From Saccoglossus kowalevskii (taxonomy: Eukaryota; Hemichordata; Enteropneusta; Harrimaniidae), in assembly GCF_000003605.2 (NCBI RefSeq), contig NW_003144526.1:1-64000 (forward strand): a DNA stretch of 64,000 nt, written 5' to 3'. The position numbers and the translations under genes were made by a program. Below are positions 26,651-41,520 of this stretch, piece by piece; the stretch's first letter is position 1, and every line of letters starts with the position of its first letter. The notes under the pieces were generated by a model, which worked only from the letters and a program-made list of their open reading frames with translations, did no database searches and was not told where the DNA came from.

Positions 26651-28199
26651 TCACACACAGTGGTCTAAACAAAATGTGATACTTTGTCACACACACAGTG
26701 GTCTAAAAAAAATGTGATACTTTGTCACACACACAGTGGTCTAAACAAAATGTGATACTTTGTCACACACAGTGTGCTAAACGAAATGTGATACTTTATC
26801 ACACACACCGCGGTTTAAACAAAATGTGATACTTTGTCACACACAGTGGTCTAAACAAAATGTGATACTTTATCACACACACAGTGGTCTAAACAAAATT
26901 TGATACTTTGCCACACACACATTGGTCTAAACAAAAAGTGATACTTTATCACACACACATTGTGCTAAACAAAATGTGATACTTTGTCACACACAGTGTG
27001 CTAAACAAAATGTGATACTTTGTCACACACACAGTGCTCTAAACAAAATGTGATACTTTGTAACACACACAGAGGTCTAAAAAAAATGTGATACTTTATC
27101 ACACACACAGTGGTCTGAACAAAATGTGATACTTTGTCACACACACAGTGGTCTGAACAAAATGTGATACTTTGTCACACACACAGTGGTCTAAACAAAA
27201 TGTGATACTTTGTCATACACACAGTGTGCTAAACAAAATGTGATACTTTGTAACACACACAGTGGTCTTAACAAAATGTGATACTTTGTCACACACACAG
27301 AGGTCAAAACAAAATGTGATACTTTGTCACATACACAGTAGTCTGAACAAAATGTGATGCTTTATCACACATACAGTGATCTAAACAAAATGTGATACTT
27401 TGTAACACACACAGTGGCCTAAACAAAAATGTGATACTTTGTCACACACACACAGTGGTTAACAAAAATGTGATACTTTGTCACACACACAGTGGTATAA
27501 ACAAAATGTGATATTTTGTAACACACACAGTGGTCTAAACAAAATGAGATACTTTGTCTCACACAGTGGTTAAACAAAATGTTATACTTTTATCACACAC
27601 ACAGTGGTGTAAACAAAATGTAATACTTTGTCACACACACAGTGTGCTAAACAAAATGTGATACTTTGTAACACACACAGTGGTCTAAACAAAATGTGAT
27701 ACTTTTGTCACACACACAGTGGTCAAAACAAAATGTGATACTTTGTCACATACACAGTGGTCTGAACAAAATGTGATACTTTATCACACATACAGTGATC
27801 TAAACAAAATGTGATACTTTGTAACACACACAGTGGCCTAAACATAATGTGATACTTTGTCACACACACAGTGGTCTAAACAAAATGTGATACTTTGTCA
27901 CACACACAGTGGTCTAAACAAAATGTGATACTTTGACACATACAGTGATCTAAACAATATGTGATACTTTGTCACACACACAGTGTGCTAAACAAAATGT
28001 GATACTTTGTGACACACGCAGTGGTCTAAACAAAATGTGATACTTTGTCACACACACAGTGGTCTAAACAAAATGTGATACTTTGTCACACACACAGTGG
28101 TCTAAGCAAAATGTGATACTTTGTAACACACACAGTGGCCTAATCAAAATGTGATACTTTGTCACTCACACAGAGATCTAAACAAAATATGATACTTTG

Positions 28200-28790
28200 T
28201 CATACACACAGTGTGCTAAACAAAATGTGATACTTTGTCACACACACAGTGGCCTAAAAAATGTGATACTTTGTAACACACACAGTGTGCTGAACAAAAT
28301 GTGATACTTTGTCACACACACAGTGCTCTAAACAAAATGTTATACATTGTAACACACACAGTGGTCTAAACAAAATGTGATACTTTATCACACACACAGT
28401 GGTCTGAACAAAATGTGATACTTTGTCACACACACAGTGCTCTAAACAAAATGTTATACTTTGTAACACACACAGTGGTCTAAACAAAATGTGATACTTT
28501 ATCACACACACAGTGGTCTGAACAAAATGTGATACTTTGTCACACACACAGTGGTCTGAACAAAATGTGATACTTTGTCACACACACAGTGGTCTAAACA
28601 AAATGTGATACTTTGTAACACACACAGTGGTCTAAACAAAATGTGATACTTTGTCACACACACAGTGGTCTAAACAAAATGTGATACTTTGTCACACACA
28701 CAGTGGTCTAAACAAAATGTGATACTTTGTCACACACACAGTGGTCTAAACAAAAATGAGATACTTTGTCACACACACAGTGGTCTAAAC
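28200..28790 (+). repeat. Segment copied at 50724-51314
   Basis: The spacing is 22524 bp, anchored by GTGCTCT at 28323 and 50847 and by the shared rare GTTATACATTGTAAC. Differences seen are GTGTGCTGAAC against GTGTGCTAAAC and one extra A near 28754. Confidence 0.8.
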
Positions 28791-29319
28791 AAAATGTGAT
28801 ACTATGTCACACACAACAGTGGTCAAAACAAAATGTGATACTTTGTCACACACACAGTGATCTGAACAAAATGTGATACTTTGTCACACACACAGTGGTC
28901 TAAACAAATGTGATACTTTTGTCACACACAGTGGTCTGAACAAAATGTGATACTTTGTCATTCACACATAGGTCTAAACAAAATGTGATACTTTGTCACA
29001 CACACAGTGGTCTAAACAAAATGTGATACTTTGACACATACAGTGATCTAAACAAAATGAGATACTTTGTCACACACACAGTGGTCTAAACAAAATGTGA
29101 TACTTTGTCACACATACAGTGATCTAAACAAAATGTGATACTTTATCACACACACAGTGGTCTGAACAAAATGTGATACTTTGGCACACACACAGTGGTC
29201 TGAACAAAATGTGATACTTTGTCACACACACAGTGGTCTAAACAAAATGTGATACTTTGTCATACACACAGTGTGCTAAACAAAATGTGATACTTTGTAA
29301 CACACACAGTGGTCTAAAC

Positions 29320-30510
29320 AAAATGTGATACTTTGTCACACACACAGTGGTCTAAACAAAATGTGATACTTTGTCACATACACAGTGGTCTGAACAAAAT
29401 GTGATACTTTATCACACATACAGTGATCTAAACAAAATGTGATACTTTGTAACACACACAGTGGCCTAAACAAAATGTGATACTTTGTCACACACACAGT
29501 GGTCTAAACAAAATGTGATACTTTGTCACACACACAGTGGTCTAAACAAAATGTGATACTTTGACACATACAGTGATCTAAACAAAATGAGATACTTTGT
29601 CACACACACAGTGGTCTAAACAAAATGTGATACTTTGTCACACACACAGTGGTCTAAACAAAATGAGATACTTTGTCACCACACAGTGGTCTAAATAAAA
29701 TGTGATACTTTGTCACACACACAGTGGTCTAAACAAAATGTGATACTTTGTCACACACAGTGGTCTAAACAAAATGTGATACTTTGTAACACACACAGCG
29801 GTCTAAACAAAATGAGATACTTTGTCACACTCAGTGGTCTAAACAAAATGTGATACTTTGTAACACACACAGTGTGCTAAACAAAATGTGATACTTTGTC
29901 ACACACACATTGGTCTAAACAAAATGTGATACTTTGTCACACACACAGTGGTCTAAACAAAATGTGATACTTTGTCACACACACAGTGGTCTAAACAAAA
30001 TGTGATACTTTGTCACATACACAGTGGTCTGAACAAAATGTGATACTTTATCACACATACAGTGATCTAAACAAAATGTGATACTTTGTAACACACACAG
30101 TGGCCTAAACAAAATGTGATACTTTGTCACACACACAGTGGTCTAAACAAAATGTGATACTTTGTCACACACACAGTGGTCTAAACAAAATGTGATACTT
30201 TGACACATACAGTGATCTAAACAAAATGAGATACTTTGTCACACACACAGTGGTCTAAACAAAATGTGATACTTTGTCACACACACAGTGGTCTAAACAA
30301 AATGAGATACTTTGTCACCACACAGTGGTCTAAATAAAATGTGATACTTTGTCACACACACAGTGGTCTAAACAAAATGTGATACTTTGTCACACACAGT
30401 GGTCTAAACAAAATGTGATACTTTGTAACACACACAGCGGTCTAAACAAAATGAGATACTTTGTCACACTCAGTGGTCTAAACAAAATGCGATACTTTGT
30501 AACACACACA
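29320..30510 (+). repeat. 639-bp tandem duplication
   Basis: The run CACATACAG, TTATCACACATACAG, GTGGCC, TTGACACATACAGTGATCT, GAGATAC, CACCACACAG, TAAATAAAATG and CAGCGG (29796) repeats with CAGCGG at 30435. I saw almost no difference until about 30490, where copy 2 has ATGCGATAC and GTGGTCT where copy 1 has ATGTGATAC and GTGTGC. Confidence 0.85.
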
Positions 30511-32397
30511 GTGGTCTAAACAAAATGTGATACTTTGTCACACACACAGTGGTCTAAGCAAAATGCGATACTTTGTCACACTCACAGTGCTCTAAACAAA
30601 ATGTTATACTTTGTAACACACACAGTGGTCTAAACAAAATGTGATACTTTATCACACACACAGTGTTCTGAACAAAATGTGATACTTTGTAACACACACA
30701 GTGGTCTGAACAAAATGTGATACTTTGTCACACACACAGTGTTCTAAACAAAATGTGATACTTTGTAACACACACAGTGGTCTAAACAAAATGTGATATT
30801 TTGTCACACACACAGTGTGCTAAACAAAATGTGATACTTTGTCACACACACAGTGGTCTAAACAAAATGTGATACTTTGTCACACACACAGTGGTCTAAA
30901 CAAAATATGATACTTTGTCACACACACAGTGGTCTAAACAAATTGTGATACTTTATCACACACACAGTGGTCTAAACAAAATGTGATACTTTGCAACACA
31001 CACAGTGGTCTAAACAAAAAGTGATACTTTATCACACACACATTGTGCTAAACAAAATGTGATACTTTGTCACACATACAGTGTGCTAAACAAAATGTGA
31101 TACTTTGTCACACACACAGTGCTCTAAACAAAATGTGATACTTTGTAACACACACAGTGGTCTAAACAAAATGTGATACTTTATCACACACACAGTGGTC
31201 TGAACAAAATGTGATACTTTGTCACACACACAGTGGTCTGAACAAAATGTGATACTTTGTCACACACACAGTGGTCTAAACAAAATGTGATACTTTGTCA
31301 TACACACAGTGTGCTAAACAAAATGTGATACTTTTGTAACACACACAGTGGTCTAAACAAAAATGTGATACTTTGTCACACACAGTGGTCTAAACAAAAT
31401 GTGATACTTTGTCACATACACAGTGGTCTGAACAAAATGTGATACTTTATCACACATACAGTGATCTAAACAAAATGTGATATTTTGTAACACACACAGT
31501 GGCCTAAACAAAATGTGATACTTTGTCACACACACAGTGGTCTAAACAAAATGTGATACTTTGTCACACACACAGTGGTCCGAACAAAATGTGATACTTT
31601 GTCACACATACAGTGGTCTAAACAAAATGTGATACATTGTCACACACACAGTGGTCTAAACAAAATGTGATACTTTATCACACATACAGTGGTCTAAACA
31701 AAATGTGATACTTTGTCACACACACAGTGGTCTAAACAAAATGTGATACTTTGTCACACATACAGTGTTCTAAACAAAATGTGATACTTTGTCACATACA
31801 GTGGTCTAAACAAAATGAGATACTTTGTCACACACACAGTGGTCTAAACAAAATGTGATACTTTGTCACACACACAGTGGTCTAAACAAAATGTGATACT
31901 TTGTCACACACACAGTGGTCTAAACAAAATGTGATACTTTGTCACACACACAGTGTGCTAAACGAAATGTGATACTTTATCACACACACAGTGGTCTAAA
32001 CAAAATGTGATACTTTGTCACACACAGTGGTCTAAACAAAATGTGATACTTTATCACACACACAGTGGTCTAAAAAAATGTGACACTTTGCCACACACAC
32101 AGTGGTCTAAACAAAAAGTGATACTTTATCACACACACAGTGTGCTAAACAAAATGTGATACTTTGTCACACACAGTGCTCTAAACAAAATGTGATACTT
32201 TGTAACTCACACAGTGGTCTAAACAAAATGTGATACTTTATCACACACACAGTGGTCTGAACAAAATGTGATACTTTGTCACACACACAGTGGTCTGAAC
32301 AAAATGTGATACTTTGTCACACACACAGTGGTCTAAACAAAATGTGATACTTTGTAACACAAACAGTGGTCTAAAGAAAATGTGATACTTTATTACA

Positions 32398-32420
32398 CAC
32401 TCAGTGGTACTTTGTCACAC
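32398..32420 (+). repeat. Internal 16-bp deletion in one monomer
   Basis: Relatives at 50137, 56344, 60361, 61529 and 62201 read ACTCAGTGGTATGAAC then ATGTGATAC. Here the sequence jumps from CAGTGGTA directly to CTTTGTC. The deletion joins two TA dinucleotides, a 2-bp microhomology consistent with slippage or end joining. Confidence 0.7.
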
Positions 32421-34479
32421 ACACAGTGGTCTAAACAAAATGTGATACTTTGTCACACACACGGTGGTCAAAAAATGTGATACTTTGTCACACACACAGT
32501 GGTCTAAACAAAATGTTATACTTTGTCACATACAGCGTGTTAAACGAAATGTGTTACATTATCACACACACAGTGGTCTGAACAAAATGTGATACTTTGT
32601 CACACACACAGTGGTCTAAACAAAATGTGATACTTTGTCACACACACAGTGGTCTAAACAAAATGTGATACTTTGTCACACACACAGTGTGCTAAACGAA
32701 ATGTGATACTTTATCACACACACAGTGGTCTAAACAAAATGTGATACTTTGTCACACACAGTGGTCTAAACAAAATGTGATACTTTATCACACACACAGT
32801 GGTCTAAAAAAAATGTGACACTTTGCCACACACACAGTGGTCTAAACAAAAAGTGATACTTTATCACACACACAGTGTGCTAAACAAAATGTGATACTTT
32901 GTCACACACAGTGCTCTAAACAAAATGTGATACTTTGTAACTCACACAGTGGTCTAAACAAAATGTGATACTTTATCACACACACAGTGGTCTGAACAAA
33001 ATGTGATACTTTGTCACACACACAGTGGTCTAAACAAAATGTGATACTTTGTCATACACACAGTGGTCAAAACAAAATGTGATACTTTGTCACATACACA
33101 GTGGTCTGAACAAAATGTGATACTTTGTCACACACACAGTGGTCTAAACAAAATGTGATACTTTGTCATACACACAGTGTGTTAAACAAAAATGTGATAC
33201 TTTGTCACACACAGTGGTCTAAACAAAATATGATACTTTGTCACACACACAGTGGTCTAAACAAAATATGATACTTAGTCACACACACAGTGCTCTAAAC
33301 AAAATGTGATACTTTGTAACACACACAGTGGTTTAAACAAAATGTGATACTTTATCACACACACAGTGGTCTGAACAAAATGTGATACTTTGTCACACAC
33401 ACAGTGGTCTGAACAAAATGTGATACATTGTCACACACACAGTGGTCTAAACAAAATGTGATACTTTGTAACACACACAGTGGTCTAAACAAAATGTGAT
33501 ACTTTGTCACACACACAGTGGTCTAAACAAAATGAGATACTTTGTCACACACACAGTGGTCTAAACAAAATGTGATACTTTGTCACACACACAGTGGTCT
33601 AAACAAAATGAGATACTTTGTCACCACACAGTGGTCTAAACAAAATGTGATACTTTGTCACACACACAGTGGTCAAAATAAAATGTGATACTTTGTCACA
33701 CACACAGTGGTCTGAACAAAATGTGATACTTTGTAACACACACAGCGGTGTAAACAAAATGTGATACTTTGTCACACATACAGCGGTCTAAACAAAATGT
33801 GATACTTTGTAACACATACATAGGTCTAAACAAAATGTGATACTTTGTCACACACAGTGTGCTGAACAAAATGTGATACTTTGTAACACACACAGTGGTC
33901 TAAACAAAATGTGATACTTTGTCACACACACAGTGGTCTAAACAAAATGTGATACTTTGTCACACACACAGTGGTCTAAACAAAATGTGATACTTTGTCA
34001 CACACACAGTGGTCAAAAAATGTGATACTTTGTCACACACACAGTGGTCTAAACAAAATGTTATACTTTGTCACACACACAGTGTGCTAAACAAAATGTG
34101 ATACTTTGTCACACACATAGTGGCCTAAAAAATGTGATACTTTGTAACACACACAGTGTGCTAAACAAAATGTGATACTTTGTCACACGCACAGTGGTCT
34201 AAACAAAATGTGATACTTTGTCACACACACAGTGGTCTAAACAAAATGTGATACTTTGTCACACACACAGTGGTCTAAACAAAATGTGATACTTTGTCAC
34301 ACACACAGTGGTCTGAACAAAATGTGATTCTTTGTCACACACACAGTGGTCTGAACAAAATGTGATACTTTGTCACACACACAGTGGTCTAAACAAAATG
34401 TGATACTTTGTAACACACACAGTGGTCTAAACAAAATGTGATATTTTGTCACACACACAGTGTGCTAAACAAAATGTGA

Positions 34480-36390
34480 TACTTTGTCACACACACAGTG
34501 GTCTAAACAAAATGTGATACTTTGTCACACACACAGTGGTCTAAACAAAATGTGATACTTTGTCACACACACAGTGTGCTAAACGAAATATGATACTTTA
34601 TCACACACACAGTGGTCTAAACAAAATGTGATACTTTGTCACACACAGTGGTCTAAACAAAATGTGATACTTTATCACACACACAGTGGTCTAAACAAAA
34701 TGTGACACTTTGCCACACACACAGTGGTCTAAACAAAAAGTGATACTTTATCACACACACAGTGTGCTAAACAAAATGTGATACTTTGTCACACACAGTG
34801 CTCTAAACAAAATGTGATACTTTGTAACACACACAGTGGTCTAAACAAAATGTGATACTTTATCACACACAGTGGTCTGAACAAAATGTGATACTTTGTC
34901 ACACACACAGTGGTCTGAACAAAATGTGATACTTTGTCACACACACAGTGGTCTAAACAAAATGTGATACTTTGTCATACACACAGTGGTCAAAACAAAA
35001 TGTGATACTTTGTCACATACACAGTGGTCTGAACAAAATGTGATACTTTGTCACACACACAGTGGTCTAAACAAAATGTGATACTTTGTCATACACACAG
35101 TGTGCTAAACAAAATGTGATACTTTGTAACACACAGTGATCTAAACAAAATGTGATACTTTGTCACACACACAGTGGTCTAAACAAAATGTGATACTTTG
35201 TCACATACACAGTGGTCTGAACAAAATGTGATACTTTATCACACATACAGTGATCTAAACAAAATGTGATACTTTGTAACACACACAGTGGTAGAAACAA
35301 AATGTGATACTTTGTCACACACACAGTGGTCTAAACAAAATGTGATACTTTGTCACGCACAGTGGTCTGAACAAAATGTGATACTTTGTCACTCACACAT
35401 AGGTCTAAACAAAATGTGATACTTTGTCACACACAGTTGTCTAAACAAAATGTGATACTTTGTAACACAAACAGTGGTCTAAACAAAATGTGATACTTTA
35501 TCACACACACAGTGGTCTGAACAAAATGTGATACTTTGTCACACACACAGTGGTCTAAACAAAATGTGATACTTTGTCACACACACAGTGGTCTAAACAA
35601 AATGTGATACTTTGTAACACACACAGTGGTCTAAACAAAATGTGATACTTTGTCACATACAGCGTGTTAAACGAAATGTGTTACATTATCACACACACAG
35701 TGGTCTGAACAAAATGTGATACTTTGTCACACACACAGTGGTCTAAACAAAATGTGATACTTTGTCACACACACAGTGGTCTAAACAAAATGTGATACTT
35801 TGTCACACACACAGTGTGCTAAACGAAATATGATACTTTATCACACACACAGTGGTCTAAACAAAATGTGATACTTTGTCACACACAGTGGTCTAAACAA
35901 AATGTGATACTTTATCACACACACAGTGGTCTAAACAAAATGTGACACTTTGCCACACACACAGTGGTCTAAACAAAAAGTGATACTTTATCACACACAC
36001 AGTGTGCTAAACAAAATGTGATACTTTGTCACACACAGTGCTCTAAACAAAATGTGATACTTTGTAACACACACAGTGGTCTAAACAAAATGTGATACTT
36101 TATCACACACACAGTGGTCTGAACAAAATGTGATACTTTGTCACACACACAGTGGTCTGAACAAAATGTGATACTTTGTCACACACACAGTGGTCTAAAC
36201 AAAATGTGATACTTTGTCATACACACAGTGGTCAAAACAAAATGTGATACTTTGTCACATACACAGTGGTCTGAACAAAATGTGATACTTTGTCACACAC
36301 ACAGTGGTCTAAACAAAATGTGATACTTTGTCATACACACAGTGTGCTAAACAAAATGTGATACTTTGTAACACACAGTGGTCTAAACAA
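34480..36390 (+). repeat. 1240-bp duplication of the CGAAATATG cassette
   Basis: The rare AAACGAAATATG at 34584 and 35824 fixes a spacing of 1240 bp, rising to 1242 bp after a CA difference near 34868. The shared order is TTATCAC, a 36-bp unit, GTGACACTTTGCCAC, AAAAAGTG, GTGTGC, GTGCTCT, GTAAC, TTATCAC, two TCTGAAC units, GTCATAC with TCAAAAC, CACATACAG and GTAACACACAG. A further relative at 32529-33180 lies 3127 bp before the 35656 copy. Confidence 0.8.
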
Positions 36391-37059
36391 AATGTGATAC
36401 TTTGTCACACACAGAGTGGTCTAAACAAAATGTGATACTTTGTCACACACACAGTGCTCTAAACAAAATGTTATACTTTGTAACACACACAGTGGTCTAA
36501 ACAAAATGTGATACTTTATCACACACACAGTGGTCTGAACAAAATGTGATACTTTGTCACACACACAGTGGTCTGAACAAAATGTGATACATTGTCACAC
36601 ACACAGTGGTCTAAACAAAATGTGATACTTTGTAACACACACAGTGGTCTAAACAAAATGTGATACTTTGTCACACACACAGTGGTCTAAACAAAATGAG
36701 ATACTTTGTCACACACACAGTGGTCTAAACAAAATGTGATACTTTGTCACACACACAGTGGTCTAAACAAAATGTGATACTTTATCACACACACAGTGGT
36801 CTGAACAAAATGTGACTCTTTGTCACACACACAGTGGTCTGAACAAAATGTGATACTTTGTCACACACAGTGGTCTAAACAAAATGTGATAATTTGTAAC
36901 ACACACAGCGGTCTAAACAAAATGAGATACTTTGTCACACTCAGTGGTCTAAACAAAATGTGATACTTTGTAACACACACAGTGTGCTAAACAAAATGTG
37001 ATACTTTGTCACACACACATTGGTCTAAACAAAATGTGATACTTTGTCACACACACAGT

Positions 37060-37160
37060 GGTCTAAACAAAATGTGATACTTTGTCACACACACTGGTCT
37101 AAACAAAAATGTGATACTTTGTCACACACACACTGGTCTAAAAAATGTGATACTTTGTCA
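37060..37160 (+). repeat. Short units lacking part of CAGTGG
   Basis: Two successive units read CACACACACTGGTCT, without the AGTG of CAGTGG, and a third segment reads TCTAAAAAATG. The same ACACTGG form recurs near 37577 and 59947. Confidence 0.6.
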
Positions 37161-40100
37161 CACACACAGTGGTCTAAACAAAATGTGATACTTTGTCACA
37201 TACACAGTGTGCTAAACGAAATGTGATACTTTATCACACACACAGTGGTCTAAACAAAATGTGATACTTTGTCACACACAGTGGTCTAAACAAAATGTGA
37301 TATTTTATCACACACACAGTGGTCTAAACAAAATGTGACACTTTGCCACACACACAGTGGTCTAAACAAAAAGTGATACTTTATCACACACACAGTGTGC
37401 TAAACAAAATGTGATACTTTGTCACACACAGTGCTCTAAACAAAATGTGATACTTTGTAACACACACAGTGGTCTAAACAAAATGTGATACTTTATCACA
37501 CACACAGTGGTCTGAACAAAATGTGATACTTTGTCACACACACAGTGGTCTGAACAAAATGTGATACTTTGTCACACCCACTGGTCTAAACAAAATGTGA
37601 TACTTTGTCATACACACAGTGGTCAAAACAAAATGTGATACTTTGTCACATACACAGTGGTCTGAACAAAATGTGATACTTTTTCACACATACAGTGATC
37701 TAAACAAAATGTGATACTTTGTAACACACACAGTGGCCTAAACAAAATTTGATACTTTGTCACACACACAGTGTGTCTAAACAAAATGTGATACTTTGTC
37801 ACATACACAGTGGTCTGAACAAAATGTGATACTTTATCACACATACAGTGATCTAAACAAAATGTGATACTTAGTAACACACACAGTGGCCTAAACAAAA
37901 TGTGATACTTTGTCACACACACAGTGGTCTAAACAAAAATGGGATACTTTGTCACTCACACAGTGGTCTAAACAAAATGTGATACTTTGACACATACAGT
38001 GATCTAAACAAAATGTGATACTTTGTCACACATACAGTGATCTAAACAAAATGTGATACTTTTTTAACACACACAGTGGTCTAAACAAAATGAGATACTT
38101 TGTCACACACATAGTGGTCTAAACAAAATGTGATACTTTGTCACACACACAGTGGTCTAAACAAAATGTGATACTTTGTCACACATACAGTGGTCTAAAC
38201 AAAATGTGATACTTTGTCACACACACAGTGGTCTAAACAAAATGAGATACTTTGTCACACACAGTGGTCTAAACAAAATGTGATACGTTGTCACACACAA
38301 AGTGGTCTAAACAAAATGAGATACTTTGTCACCACACAGTGGTCTAAATAAAATGTGATACTTTGTCACACACACAGTGGTCTAAACAAAATGTGATACT
38401 TTGTCACACACAGTGGTCTAAACAAAATGTGATACTTTGTAACACACACAGTGTGCTAAACAAAATGTGATACTTTGTCACACACACATTGGTCTAAACA
38501 AAATGTGATACTTTGTCACACACAGTGGTCTAAACAAAATGTGATACTTTGTCACACACAGTGGTCTAAACAAAATGTGATACTTTGTCACACACACAGT
38601 GGTCAAAAAATGTGATACTTTGTCACACACACAGTGGTCTAAACAAAATGTTATACTTTGTCACACACACAGTGTGCTAAACAAAATGTGATACTTTGTC
38701 ACACACACAGTGGCCTAAAAAAATGTGATACTTTGTAACACACACAGTGTGCTAAACAAAATGCGATACTTTGTCACACACACAGTGCTCTAAACAAAAT
38801 GTTATACTTTGTAACACACACAGTGGTCTAAACAAAATGTGTTACTTTATCACACACACAGTGTTCTGAACAAAATGTGATACTTTGTCACACACACACA
38901 GTGGTCTGAACAAAATGTGATACTTTGTCACACACACAGTGGTCTAAACAAAATGTGATACTTTGTAACACACACAGTGGTCTAAACAAAATGTGATATT
39001 TTGTCACACTCACAGTGTGCTAAACAAAATGTGATACTTTGTCACACACACAGTGGTCTAAACAAAATGTGATACTTTGTCACACACACAGTGGTTTAAA
39101 CAAAATATGATACTTTGTCACACTCACAGTGGTCTAAACAAAATGTGATACTTTGTAACACACACAGTGGCCTAAACAAAATGTGATACTTTGTCACACA
39201 CACAGTGGTCTAAACAAAATGTGATACTTTGTCACACACACAGTGGTCTAAACAAAATGTGATACTTTTGTCACACACACAGGGGGTCTAAACAAAATGT
39301 GATACTTTGTCACACGCACAGTGGTCTAAACAAAATGAGATACTTTGTCACACACACAGTGGTCTAAACAAAATGTGATACTTTGTCACACACACAGTGG
39401 TCTAAACAAAATGAGATACTTTGTAACACACACAGTGGTCTAAACAAAAAGTGAAACTTTATCACACACACATTGTGCTAAACAAAATGTGATACTTTGT
39501 CACACACACAGTGTTCTAAACAAAATGTGATACTTTGTCACACACACAGTGGTCTAAACAAAATGTGATACTTTGTAACACACACAGTGGTCTAAACAAA
39601 ATGTGATATTTTATCACACACACAGTGGTCTGAACAAAATGTGATACTTTGTCACACACACAGTGGTCTGAACAAAATGTGATACTTTGTCACACACACA
39701 GTGGTCTAAACAAAATGTGATACTTTATCACACACACAGTGGTCTAAACAAAATGTGATACTTTGCAACACACACAGTGGTCTAAACAAAAAGTGAAACT
39801 TTATCACACACACATTGTGCTAAACAAAATGTGATACTTTGTCACACACACAGTGTGCTAAACAAAATGTGATACTTTGTCACACACACAGTGCTCTAAA
39901 CAAAATGTGATACTTTGTAACACACACAGTGGTCTAAACAAAATGTGATACTTTATCACACACACAGTGGTCTGAACAAAATGTGATACTTTGTCACACA
40001 CATAGTGGTCTGAACAAAATGTGATACTTTGTCACACACACAGTGGTCTAAATAAAATGCGATACTTTGTCATACACACAGTGTGCTAAACAAAATGTGA

Positions 40101-40676
40101 TACTTTGTAACACACACAGTGGTCTAAACAAAATGTGATACTTTGTCACACACACAGTGGTCTAAACAAAATGTGATACTTTGTCACATACACAGTGGTC
40201 TGAACAAAATGTGATACTTTATCACACATACAGTGATCTAAACAAAATGTGATATTTTGTAACACACACAGTGGCCTAAACAAAATGTGATACTTTGTCA
40301 CACACACAGTGGTCTAAACAAAATGTGATACTTTGTCACACACACAGTGTTCTAAACAAAATGTGATACTTTGTCACACACAGTGGTCTGAACAAAATGT
40401 GATACTTTGTCACTCACACAGTTGTCTAAACAAAATGTGATACTTTGTCACACACAGTTGTCTAAACAAAATTAGATACTTTGTAACACAAACAGTGGTC
40501 TAAACAAAATGTGATACTTTATCACACACACAGTGGTCTGAACAAAATGTGATACTTTGTCACACACACAGTGGTCTAAACAAAATGTGATACTTTGTCA
40601 CACACACAGTGGTCTAAACAAAATGTGATACTTTGTAACACACACAGTGGTCTAAACAAAATGTGATACTTTGTCA

Positions 40677-41520
40677 CATACAGCGTGTTAAACGAAATGT
40701 GTTACATTATCACACACACAGTGGTCTGAACAAAATGTGATACTTTGTCACACACACAGTGGTCTAAACAAAATGTGATACTTTGTCACACACACAGTGG
40801 TCTAAACAAAATGTGATACTTTGTCACACACACAGTGTGCTAAACGAAATGTGATACTTTATCACACACACCGTGGTCTAAACAAAATGTGATACTTTGT
40901 CACACACAGTGGTCTAAACAAAATGTGATACTTTATCACACACACAGTGGTCTAAACAAAATTTGATACTTTGCCACACACACAGTGGTCTAAACAAAAA
41001 GTGATACTTTATCACACACACATTGTGCTAAACAAAATGTGATTCTTTGTCACACACAGTGTGCTAAACAAAATGTGATACTTTGTCACACACACAGTGC
41101 TCTAAACAAAATGTGATACTTTGTAACACACACACAGGTCTAAAAAAAATGTGATACTTTATCACACACACAGTGGTCTGAACAAAATGTGATACTTTGT
41201 CACACACACAGTGGTCTGAACAAAATGTGATACTTTGTCACACACACAGTGGTCTAAACAAAATGTGATACTTTGTCATACACACAGTGTGCTAAACAAA
41301 ATGTGATACTTTGTCACACACACAGTGGTCTAAACAAAATGTGATACTTTGTAACACACACAGTGGTCTAAACAAAATGTGATACTTTGTAACACACACA
41401 GTGGTCTAAACAAAATGTGATACTTTGTCACACACACAGAGGTCAAAACAAAATGTGATACTTTGTCACATACACAGTAGTCTGAACAAAATGTGATACT
41501 TTATCACACATACAGTGATC
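40677..41520 (+). repeat. GCGTGTTAAACGAAATG cassette copy
   Basis: From the diverged GCGTG unit it continues through GTGTGCTAAACGAAATG, CACACCGTGG, AATTTGATACTTTGCCAC, AAAAAGTG, CACATTGTGC, GTGATTC, GTGCTCT, AGGTCTAAAAAAAATG, TCTGAAC and GTCATAC to CAGAGGTCAAAAC and CAGTAGTCTGAAC. This matches the 14391 copy in order, with small differences such as CACCGCGG there. Confidence 0.7.
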
